Part shown: positions 24,950 to 32,380 of the stretch, in pieces | Numbering within the stretch: the stretch's first letter is position 1 | Layout: each line of letters starts with the position of its first letter | NCBI RefSeq assembly: GCF_024297185.1 | Contig: NZ_JANCTD010000005.1 | Span: 1-64,000 of the forward strand | From: Lewinella sp. JB7 | GTDB taxonomy: Bacteria > Bacteroidota > Bacteroidia > Chitinophagales > Saprospiraceae | Length of the DNA stretch: 64,000 nt | Direction: 5' to 3' | Translations under genes and position numbers: made by a program | Notes under the pieces: model-generated | What the model was told of the DNA's origin: nothing | What the model saw: only the letters and a program-made list of their open reading frames with translations | The model's database searches: none

Positions 24950-25465
24950 ATGGCCGCTCAGCTTCCCCTCTCCGCCAAGATGCGGATCATTCACCGTTAC
25001 CTCGGCTTCTTTCTGGCCGGCATCATGGCCGTCTACGCCATCAGCGGTATGGTGCTCATTTTTCGGAATACCGATTTCCTGAAGCGGGAGGTGGTGAGCG
25101 AACGCGTAATGCAGGCGGGGATGGCGGAGGAAGAAGTGGGCAAGGCACTCGGAATGCGGGGATTTGCCGTGGAGCGCACGGAGGGCGACGTGCTTTACTT
25201 TCCCGGCGGCAGCTACAACGCGGCTACCGGGGAGACGGTACAAACTAAGAAGGAGTTGCCGTACGTCCTCGACCAGATGACGCACCTGCACAAGGCCAAT
25301 ACGAAGGACCCTCTCTATTTCTTTAACCTCTTTTTCGGGGCCTCCCTGCTGTTCTTCGTGATCTCGGCCTTCTGGATGTTTATGCCCTGTAGCCGGGTCA
25401 TGAAGAAGGGGCTGATCTTCACCGGAGCCGGGATCGTACTCACCCTGATCCTACTCTTCGTCTAG
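24950..25465 (+). CDS. PepSY-associated membrane protein
   Basis: The 171-residue protein has the PepSY-TM layout: a helix MRIIHRYLGFFLAGIMAVYAISGMVLIF (~11-38), an extracytoplasmic middle part (~40-115), and two C-terminal helices (~123-145 and ~152-170). The HRYLG and GxxL/VxxISG motifs are typical of PepSY_TM proteins, which are often linked to iron uptake or ferric reduction. The middle part is short, so this is a small variant. A good -7 promoter precedes it. Confidence 0.8.
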   Translation: MAAQLPLSAKMRIIHRYLGFFLAGIMAVYAISGMVLIFRNTDFLKREVVSERVMQAGMAEEEVGKALGMRGFAVERTEGDVLYFPGGSYNAATGETVQTKKELPYVLDQMTHLHKANTKDPLYFFNLFFGASLLFFVISAFWMFMPCSRVMKKGLIFTGAGIVLTLILLFV

Positions 25466-25506
25466 CCGCGAAACAATTGCCCGGCCCGCCGGGGTTCTAG
25501 CAGTAC

Positions 25507-26145
25507 ATGGGCATTACTGATTTTCTGTTTCACCTCGACGACAGCCTCCGGGAAGCCGCGCTGCTCTATCCGGTCGCAACCTACGGATTGCTGTTTACCG
25601 TCATTTACACCGAGACGGCCTTCTTTCCGTTGGCTCCCTTTTTTCCGGGCGACGGACTGCTCTTTGCCGTGGGGGTACTCGCCGCGGGTGGGTTGCTGCA
25701 CCCGGTGCTGATCTCCCTACTGCTCGCCGTGGGGGCCGCCCTGGGCGCCTGGACGGGCTACCGACTGGGGCGAAGTTTCGGGCCTGCTATGTTCAAGCGC
25801 TTCGCATGGCTCGACCGGCGCGCTTACGTCCGCTCCCACGCATTTTACCGGAAGTTCGGCGCCACGGCCCTCATCACTTCCCGCTTCCTCCCCATCGTTA
25901 AGGCCCTGGTGCCCTTCGTGGCCGGCGTGGCGGAAATGGAGCGTGGCCGTTTCGCCCGCTACAACGTGCTGAGCGCCTGCATCTGGGTCTTCTCGCTCGT
26001 CGCCCTGGGATATTTTCTGGGGAACGTACCCTTCATCCGGGACCATACCACGCTGTTGGTGCTCGGTCTGGCCGCGATCTTCATTACGGGACTGGGCGTG
26101 ACCCTGGTAACGAAATTGGTAAAACGGCAACGACAATCGGCCTGA
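25507..26145 (+). CDS. DedA family membrane protein
   Basis: The 212-residue protein has the DedA/SNARE-associated (VTT) domain: ETAFFPLAPFFPGDGLLFAVG (~37-57), an amphipathic re-entrant region, GAALGAWTGYRLGRSFG (~76-92), FYRKFGATALITSRFLPIVKALVPFVAG (~117-144) with the conserved Arg, and two more helices. DedA proteins act in the inner membrane and are linked to undecaprenyl phosphate or phospholipid flipping. It follows the PepSY gene by 41 bp and may share its transcript. Confidence 0.93.
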   Translation: MGITDFLFHLDDSLREAALLYPVATYGLLFTVIYTETAFFPLAPFFPGDGLLFAVGVLAAGGLLHPVLISLLLAVGAALGAWTGYRLGRSFGPAMFKRFAWLDRRAYVRSHAFYRKFGATALITSRFLPIVKALVPFVAGVAEMERGRFARYNVLSACIWVFSLVALGYFLGNVPFIRDHTTLLVLGLAAIFITGLGVTLVTKLVKRQRQSA

Positions 26146-26186
26146 CCGCCAACCATGCCCTGATTCGTGGCGTTAATCCAACTCAC

Positions 26187-26519
26187 ATGCGCCCGCTCGT
26201 ACTTCTCTTCGCACTTTACCTGGCCTTCCTCGCGGTTCTTCCCTGCGCGGACGGTGCTCCGGTAGTTGTACAAGGAGATGCGGAGTTTCGCGCCGGGGCC
26301 GTGCTCGATCATCCGAACTGTCCGGAACCCGGCCACGATGATCACTGCACCCCCTTCTGTACCTGCGTTTGTTGCGGGGCTACGGTGGATGCCCCACCCG
26401 GTTTACTGGCCGCAGCCCTCCTGCCCCTGCCTCCCAACGGCATCACCCAGCCCGAGTTTAACCGGACGTGGAAGGAGGCCGCCGTTACCGACGGAGATGG
26501 TCAACCCCCCCGAGCTTAG
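26187..26519 (+). CDS. DUF6660-like Cys/His-rich secreted protein
   Basis: The 110-residue protein has a signal peptide (MRPLVLLFALYLAFLAVLPCADG) and a compact cluster of metal ligands: HPNCPEPGHDDHCTPFCTCVCCG at about residues 42-64. This is the pattern of the DUF6660 family of Bacteroidota, found beside CzcA-type efflux genes. It sits 67 bp before the czcA fusion gene on the same strand. A periplasmic metal-binding role is inferred from the ligands and the neighbours. Confidence 0.8.
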   Translation: MRPLVLLFALYLAFLAVLPCADGAPVVVQGDAEFRAGAVLDHPNCPEPGHDDHCTPFCTCVCCGATVDAPPGLLAAALLPLPPNGITQPEFNRTWKEAAVTDGDGQPPRA

Positions 26520-26586
26520 GTCAACCGTTTTTACGGGAGTAGTCTCTCCCGTCGGCACCCTCCGGTTTTACCTAAGCAAGTAGTAC

Positions 26587-29500
26587 ATGTTTGATCAGAT
26601 TATCGCTTATTCCATTCGGAATAAGCTGGTGGTCGGGCTGTTCGTCCTGGCGCTCATCTTCTGGGGAATATTCTCCCTGCGGGAGATCCCCATCGACGCC
26701 GTTCCCGACATCACCAACAACCAGGTGCAGGTTATCACGACCTCCCCTACGCTCGCCACCCAAGAGGTGGAGCAATTCATTACGACCCCCACGGAACTCG
26801 CCCTACAGAACCTGCAGGACCTCGTCGAGATCCGGTCCATCTCCCGTTTCGGCCTATCGGTCATCACGGTGGTGTTCGAGGAGAGCACCGACATCTATCT
26901 CGGCCGCCAACTCGTCAGCGAACACCTGAAGGAAGCGGCGGAGAATATCCCCGACGGACTCGGTACCCCGGTGATGGCGCCCATCTCCACCGGGCTGGGC
27001 GAAATTTACCAGTACGTGGTGCGGCCGGAGCCGGGCTACGAAGACCGGTACTCCGCTACCGAGCTGCGCAGCATTCAGGACTGGATCGTGAGCCGGCAAC
27101 TTTCCGGCATCGAGGGAGTCGTGGAGGTGAATACCATGGGGGGCTACCTTAAACAGTATGAGGTAGCCATCGATCCGGACTTGCTGAAGTCGGTTGGCAT
27201 CACCATCGCCGATGTATTCTCGGCCCTCGAGAACAGCAACGAAAACACCGGCGGCGCTTACATCGAGAAGAACCCCCGGACCTACTACATCCGTACGAAC
27301 GGCATCGTCCGGGACCTGGCGGACATCCGGAAAATCGTCGTTGACGTACGGGCCGGACGGCCGATCCTGATCGAGGACGTCGCTACCGTGCAATTCGGGG
27401 AGGCGCCGCGCTACGGGGCCCTGGTCCGTAACGGGGAGGAGGCCGTCGGCGGCCGGGTCATGATGCTGAAGGGCGCCAACTCCTCCGCCGTTACCGACCG
27501 GGTGAAGGAGCGGGTGGAGCAGATCCAGCTCTCCCTGCCGGAGGGAGTGGTCATCGAACCCTACCTGGTGCGTGATAAGCTCGTCAGCACCGCCATTGGT
27601 ACGGTGGAAAAAAACCTGATCGAAGGGGGGCTGATCGTGGTATTCGTGCTGATCCTCCTGCTGGGCAACTGGCGGGCCGGACTGATCGTGGCCTCCGTCA
27701 TCCCCCTGGCCATGCTCTTCGCCATATCGATGATGAATTTGCTGGGGATCTCGGCGAACCTGATGAGCCTGGGGGCCATTGACTTCGGGCTGATCGTGGA
27801 CGGGGCGGTGATCATCGTGGAGGCTATCGTGCACCGCCTGCAGGTAGGCTACGCGGGCCGTAAACTCACTCAGTTGGAAATGGACGAACAGGTCGCCACG
27901 GCCTCCATCAAGATTCGCAGCTCGGCGGCCTTCGGGGAGATCATCATCCTGATGGTGTACATCCCCATCCTGGCCCTGGTGGGTATTGAAGGGAAGATGT
28001 TCCGGCCGATGGCCCAGACCGTCATGCTGGCCATCGCCGGCGCGCTCATCCTGTCGCTGACCTACGTACCGGCCATGTCGGCCCTGTTTCTCAGTAAGCG
28101 GGTTACCAACAAGCGCACGATCGCCGACCGCATTATCGGCTTTTTCCAAAGAGGGTACACGCCGCTGCTGCGGGCCGCGCTTCGCTTCAAGACCGCCTTC
28201 GTACTCGCTACCGTGGCCCTCTTCGCCGTGAGCCTGTGGGTATTTGCCCGCATGGGCGGCGAGTTCATCCCTACCCTGGAAGAGGGTGACCTGGCGATGC
28301 AGCAGATCCTGCCCCCCGGCACCTCGCTGGCGCAGAGTGTGGAGATGACCAAGCGGGTGCAGCGAACCCTGCTGGACGAGTTTCCCGAAATGCTGGAAGT
28401 CGTAACGGCCATCGGTTCGGCGGAGATCCCAACGGACCCTATGCCCGTCGAAACGGGTGACTACACCATGGTCATGAAACCGAAGGAGGAGTGGACCACC
28501 GCCCCCGACCGGGCGGGTATGTTCGCGGCCATCGAGGAAGCGCTGGAGGTTTTTCCGGGTATGGGACTCGAGTTTTCCCAGCCCATCCAGCTGCGCTTTA
28601 ACGAACTCATGACCGGCACCAAGGCCGATATTGCCATCAAGCTGTACGGGGCCGACCTGGACGTCGCTTACACCAAGGCGAAGGAAGCGGAGGCCATCAT
28701 TCGCGGCATACCCGGTACCGGTACGGTGACCGTGGAGCAGACCGTCGGAATGCCCCAGATCGTCATCGACTTCGACTACGCCCGCATGGCGCAGTACGGA
28801 CTACAGGTCCGCGACGTCAACCGGGTGGTGCGGGCCGCCTTCGCGGGCGCCAGTGCCGGCACGGTCTATGAGGGCGAACGACGCTATGATCTCACGGTGC
28901 GCCTGGAGAAGGGATCGCGGGCGGGGATCGACGACGTCGCCGATCTCTACATCCCCCTCCCCACCGGTAGCCAGGTGCCCCTGCGCTCCGTGGCCCGGGT
29001 GCAGCTGACGGACGCGCCTATGCAGATCAGCCGCGAAAACACCAACCGACGCATCGTCATCGGCGTCAACGTGGGGGATACCGACGTGGAAACCCTCGTG
29101 ACGGACATCCGGCAGGCCCTGAACGAGAACGTGGATCTGCCGGCCGGCTACTACTTCACCTACGGCGGCCAGTTCGAAAACCTGCAGGCGGCGAGCGACC
29201 GCCTGGCCATTGCGGTGCCGGTGGCGCTGGCCATGATCTTCATCCTGCTGTTTTTCACCTTCGGCAGCTTCAGTCAGGCGGCCTTGATCTTCGTCGCCAT
29301 TCCGCTCTCCGCCATTGGGGGCGTGTGGGCCCTGGAGCTGCGCGATATGCCCTTCAGCATCTCGGCGGGTATCGGCTTCATCGCCCTCTTCGGGGTGGCG
29401 GTGCTCAACGGCATTGTGCTCATCGGTTACCTGAACGAGTTGAAGGCCGCTGGGTGGACCAACGTGCGCGATCGCATCCTGGAGGGGACCCGCGTTCGTC

Positions 29501-30894
29501 TGCGGCCGGTCATCATGACGGCCTCGGTGGCCTCCCTGGGCTTTCTTCCCATGGCCATTTCGAACTCCGGCGGGGCGGAAGTGCAACGACCACTGGCCAC
29601 CGTCGTCATCGGTGGACTCATCTCCGCGACCTTCCTCACCCTCATCATTCTGCCCATCCTGTACAGCTGGCTCGAAAACTGGCAGGACCGTCGCCTGACC
29701 CGACGCAATCTCTTGCTGTTGTTGCCTTTGCTGTTTTGTATTCCCAACCAGGCGGGGGCGCAGGAGCAGCGCATCAGCCTGGACGAAGCCATCAACCGGG
29801 CCGTAGCGGAACATCCCGATGTTCGGGCCGCCGGGCAAGTGACGCGGCAGAGCCAGGCGTTACAGGATCTACCCTACGTACCCGGCACCACCGACCTGAG
29901 CTATAGGGGCGACGGGCTCTTCCGACCGAACGGACAGCGGGTCAGCCAGCTTTCACTATTGCAACGCTTCGATCACCCGGCCGTGGTGCGCTCCGCCAAC
30001 GCGGTGCAGGATGCGGTGGTGGCGGGCAATCTCGTGGCCCAGCGACTGACGGAAGCCGAACTCACCCTGGCCGTGCGTCAAACCTACTACCGGCTCCAGG
30101 AAGCGGATGCCAGTCTGCGCCTCTACGAAGAGCTGACGGACACCTACGCCGAATACTTCCGCATCGCCAACGTACGGGTAGCGGCCGGGGAGGCTAATCC
30201 CCTCGAAACCCTTAACCTCGGCGCCCGGCTACGGGAGCAGGAACTGCGGGCGGAACAGGCCCGGCTGAATCAGGCCCGCTACGCCCGCCAACTCGGCCTC
30301 CTGATCGGTTCCCCGGCGACGGTCGGGGCGGCGGATTCCCTGACCCCCGTCCCCACGCCCCTGCTCGCGGATAGCCTAACGACACCCTTGACGGTACAAC
30401 TGGCCGAACGCGACGTCGCCACCACCCGCCTCGGCATCGAGCGTACACGGGCGGAGTTGAAGCCGGGTTTTCGCCTGGGCTACTCCGCCCAGCAGTTTGA
30501 CGAGGGGGGCTACCTGAGCGGACTGGAGGCCGGCGTTACGCTGCCGCTGTTCAATCAACCGACCCGCCGCCGCATCGAATCCCAACGGGTGGGCGTCACC
30601 GTAGCCGAAACCCGGCTGGAAGCCGAGCGACTCCGCTACGAACAACAGCAGCTGGACGCCGTGGCCCGCATCGCTACCCTAGCCGCAGCTGTCGCCTTCT
30701 ACCGCGACCAGCTGGCCGTGGTGAACCCCGAGATCGTACGGGTGTCCCGCCTTAACTACCGGGCCGGAGAGATCGGCTATCTCGAGGTACTCAATGCCCT
30801 CCAGCTCCTGGGCGACAACAGCGTCAGTTACCTCACCAGCGTCCTCGATCACAACCTGGCCGTCGCCCGCCTCCAGTACCTCCGCACCCCCTAA
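26587..30894 (+). CDS. czcA: CzcA heavy-metal RND pump fused to a TolC-like outer-membrane factor
   Basis: The 1435-residue protein is a whole HME-RND pump (about 1-1035) followed by an outer-membrane factor (about 1055-1435). The TM4 motif DFGLIVDGAVIIVE (Asp399, Asp405, Glu412) is the divalent-metal signature (Zn, Co, Cd), unlike the CusA pump at 50101. The fusion joint has a second signal-peptide-like segment (RRNLLLLLPLLFCIPNQAGAQ, ~1037-1057), then OMF repeats (ISLDEAINRAVAEHPDV; LGARLREQELRAEQARLNQ). It would drive divalent metals from periplasm or cytoplasm to outside using the proton gradient. The adaptor gene follows after a 40-bp palindrome. Similar fusions are known in this phylum. 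Confidence 0.94.
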   Translation: MFDQIIAYSIRNKLVVGLFVLALIFWGIFSLREIPIDAVPDITNNQVQVITTSPTLATQEVEQFITTPTELALQNLQDLVEIRSISRFGLSVITVVFEESTDIYLGRQLVSEHLKEAAENIPDGLGTPVMAPISTGLGEIYQYVVRPEPGYEDRYSATELRSIQDWIVSRQLSGIEGVVEVNTMGGYLKQYEVAIDPDLLKSVGITIADVFSALENSNENTGGAYIEKNPRTYYIRTNGIVRDLADIRKIVVDVRAGRPILIEDVATVQFGEAPRYGALVRNGEEAVGGRVMMLKGANSSAVTDRVKERVEQIQLSLPEGVVIEPYLVRDKLVSTAIGTVEKNLIEGGLIVVFVLILLLGNWRAGLIVASVIPLAMLFAISMMNLLGISANLMSLGAIDFGLIVDGAVIIVEAIVHRLQVGYAGRKLTQLEMDEQVATASIKIRSSAAFGEIIILMVYIPILALVGIEGKMFRPMAQTVMLAIAGALILSLTYVPAMSALFLSKRVTNKRTIADRIIGFFQRGYTPLLRAALRFKTAFVLATVALFAVSLWVFARMGGEFIPTLEEGDLAMQQILPPGTSLAQSVEMTKRVQRTLLDEFPEMLEVVTAIGSAEIPTDPMPVETGDYTMVMKPKEEWTTAPDRAGMFAAIEEALEVFPGMGLEFSQPIQLRFNELMTGTKADIAIKLYGADLDVAYTKAKEAEAIIRGIPGTGTVTVEQTVGMPQIVIDFDYARMAQYGLQVRDVNRVVRAAFAGASAGTVYEGERRYDLTVRLEKGSRAGIDDVADLYIPLPTGSQVPLRSVARVQLTDAPMQISRENTNRRIVIGVNVGDTDVETLVTDIRQALNENVDLPAGYYFTYGGQFENLQAASDRLAIAVPVALAMIFILLFFTFGSFSQAALIFVAIPLSAIGGVWALELRDMPFSISAGIGFIALFGVAVLNGIVLIGYLNELKAAGWTNVRDRILEGTRVRLRPVIMTASVASLGFLPMAISNSGGAEVQRPLATVVIGGLISATFLTLIILPILYSWLENWQDRRLTRRNLLLLLPLLFCIPNQAGAQEQRISLDEAINRAVAEHPDVRAAGQVTRQSQALQDLPYVPGTTDLSYRGDGLFRPNGQRVSQLSLLQRFDHPAVVRSANAVQDAVVAGNLVAQRLTEAELTLAVRQTYYRLQEADASLRLYEELTDTYAEYFRIANVRVAAGEANPLETLNLGARLREQELRAEQARLNQARYARQLGLLIGSPATVGAADSLTPVPTPLLADSLTTPLTVQLAERDVATTRLGIERTRAELKPGFRLGYSAQQFDEGGYLSGLEAGVTLPLFNQPTRRRIESQRVGVTVAETRLEAERLRYEQQQLDAVARIATLAAAVAFYRDQLAVVNPEIVRVSRLNYRAGEIGYLEVLNALQLLGDNSVSYLTSVLDHNLAVARLQYLRTP

Positions 30895-30905
30895 CCCGCC
30901 AATGC

Positions 30906-30945
30906 CTACAGCGGTCGGACGGCTATAGCCGTCCGACCGCTGTAG
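30906..30945. repeat. Perfect 40-bp palindrome between czcA and czcB
   Basis: Each arm is ctacagcggtcggacggcta and its exact reverse complement, with no loop. It contains the ACGGCT/AGCCGT core of the dispersed elements. A variant lies at 41340-41371. It could fold in the czcA-czcB transcript and affect the relative output of the two genes. Confidence 0.95.
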
Positions 30946-30961
30946 GGAAAAATCACTAAAA

Positions 30962-32170
30962 ATGCAAATCGGATATACATCACTGCTTTTTGCCCTCCTG
31001 CTTTGCTCCTGCGGCCCCGCCCGCACGGAAGCTCCGGCGGAGGAATCTTCCCAACCCGAAAGCGTCGCCGGGGACGACCACGACGACGATCACGAGGACG
31101 AGGGGGGAAGCGTTCACCTCACGGCCGCTCAGGTGGAGAATATGGACATTAAGTTCGGCGAATTCAGCGAGCTCAAGGTCAACGACTACCTCAGTGCCAC
31201 CGGCGTCCTGGGCCTGCCCCCCAATGCCTACATTGCCGTCAATGCCCGGGCCAGCGGCTTCGTCCACAACGTGCCGAATTACGTCGAGGGTGACTTCGTG
31301 CGCAAGGGGGCCGTGCTGGGCTACCTCGAAAACCCGGAATTCATCGACCACCAGCAACGCTTTCTGGAGGTGACGGCCGAACTCGCCTACCTCCGTCAGG
31401 AACTGGAGCGACAGGAAACCTTGCTGGCCGCCGACGCCGGCATCCTGAAAACCGTGCAGCGGCTCCGTTCCGAAGTAGCCGCCAAGACCGCGACCCTTGC
31501 CGGCATTACCCAGCGGCTGGAGTATCTGGGTATCCGCACGGACCGTATTACCGCCGACCACATCATTGACCGCATTACGCTGTTCGCGCCGCGGGCGGGC
31601 TACATCACCACGATCTCTATGCACGACGGCCTCTACGTGGAGCCCAGCACCGAACTCATCGAACTCATCGACGAGGATCACCTCCACCTCGAACTGGAGG
31701 TGTTCGAGCGCGACATCGCCCGGGTGGAGCGGGGCCAGCGGGTTACTTACCGCATCCCTGCCTTGGGTAGCACCACCTACGAAGCGGAAATTCACGTGAT
31801 CGGTAAGGAATTTAATGCGGAAAACAAGACCGTACGCGTACACGCCCACCTACAGGGGGAGCAGCCTCCGTTCGTGGAGGGACGCTTCGCGGAGGCCCGG
31901 ATCTGGCTGAACGACCAAACGGTACAGGCCCTGCCGGAAGCGGCGGTGCTGCGCGACGGAGAAACCGCCTACGTTTTTATCTCCCCGGTGAATCCGGCGG
32001 GTGAGGAAGTAACTTTCGAACGCCTGCTGGTCAATCCGGGTACTACGGACAACGGCTTCACCGCGGTCCGCCCGATCGACCCCCTGCCTCCCGGCATGCG
32101 GATCGTAACGGAGGGAGCATACTACGTGTACGCACAGGCGCAGGCGGGGTCGCTGGAGCACGAGCATTAG
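30962..32170 (+). CDS. czcB: RND efflux periplasmic adaptor lipoprotein (CzcB type)
   Basis: The 402-residue protein has a lipobox (LLLCSC) and an acidic His/Asp-rich N-terminus (DDHDDDHEDEGG) that could bind metal. The membrane-fusion layout follows: lipoyl-like half AVNARASGFVHNVPNYVEGDFVRKG (~90-115), a coiled-coil hairpin (~128-190), second lipoyl half APRAGYITTISMHDGLYVEP, and beta-barrel/membrane-proximal domains. It links the CzcA pump to the outer-membrane part. It is the fourth element of the plus-strand divalent metal operon. Confidence 0.93.
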   Translation: MQIGYTSLLFALLLCSCGPARTEAPAEESSQPESVAGDDHDDDHEDEGGSVHLTAAQVENMDIKFGEFSELKVNDYLSATGVLGLPPNAYIAVNARASGFVHNVPNYVEGDFVRKGAVLGYLENPEFIDHQQRFLEVTAELAYLRQELERQETLLAADAGILKTVQRLRSEVAAKTATLAGITQRLEYLGIRTDRITADHIIDRITLFAPRAGYITTISMHDGLYVEPSTELIELIDEDHLHLELEVFERDIARVERGQRVTYRIPALGSTTYEAEIHVIGKEFNAENKTVRVHAHLQGEQPPFVEGRFAEARIWLNDQTVQALPEAAVLRDGETAYVFISPVNPAGEEVTFERLLVNPGTTDNGFTAVRPIDPLPPGMRIVTEGAYYVYAQAQAGSLEHEH

Positions 32171-32180
32171 ACGAAGAGCA

Positions 32181-32369
32181 ATGTCCCATTCACCCATCAA
32201 AGCCCAACACTTCACCGCCGAGCTGCGCGAGCTGGTTGAGCCCGTCCGCGAGAAGGCCGTGGAGATTGCCAACGAAATTCTTTCCCGAGAGGCAGACCTA
32301 CCACCCCGGGTCGCCATCCAACGGGCCATTCCCCTCGCCGAACAGTGGTACCTCGACCGGGCCGGCTGA
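32181..32369 (+). CDS. Small helical protein in the metal operon, unknown function
   Basis: The 62-residue protein lies 10 bp after czcB and 11 bp before the P-type ATPase gene, so it is almost surely co-transcribed. It is predicted to be two amphipathic helices (FTAELRELVEPVREKAVEIANEIL and PRVAIQRAIPLAEQWYLDRAG) with no Cys and few His, so it is not an obvious metal binder. I have no family name for it. The tight operon position is the main support. Confidence 0.7.
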   Translation: MSHSPIKAQHFTAELRELVEPVREKAVEIANEILSREADLPPRVAIQRAIPLAEQWYLDRAG

Positions 32370-32380
32370 ACAACTAAGCT

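Noticed and set aside
26854-28149. 431-codon minus-strand open frame
   Set aside because: Antisense to czcA with a His/Asp/Gln-rich low-quality translation; the pump gene is certain.
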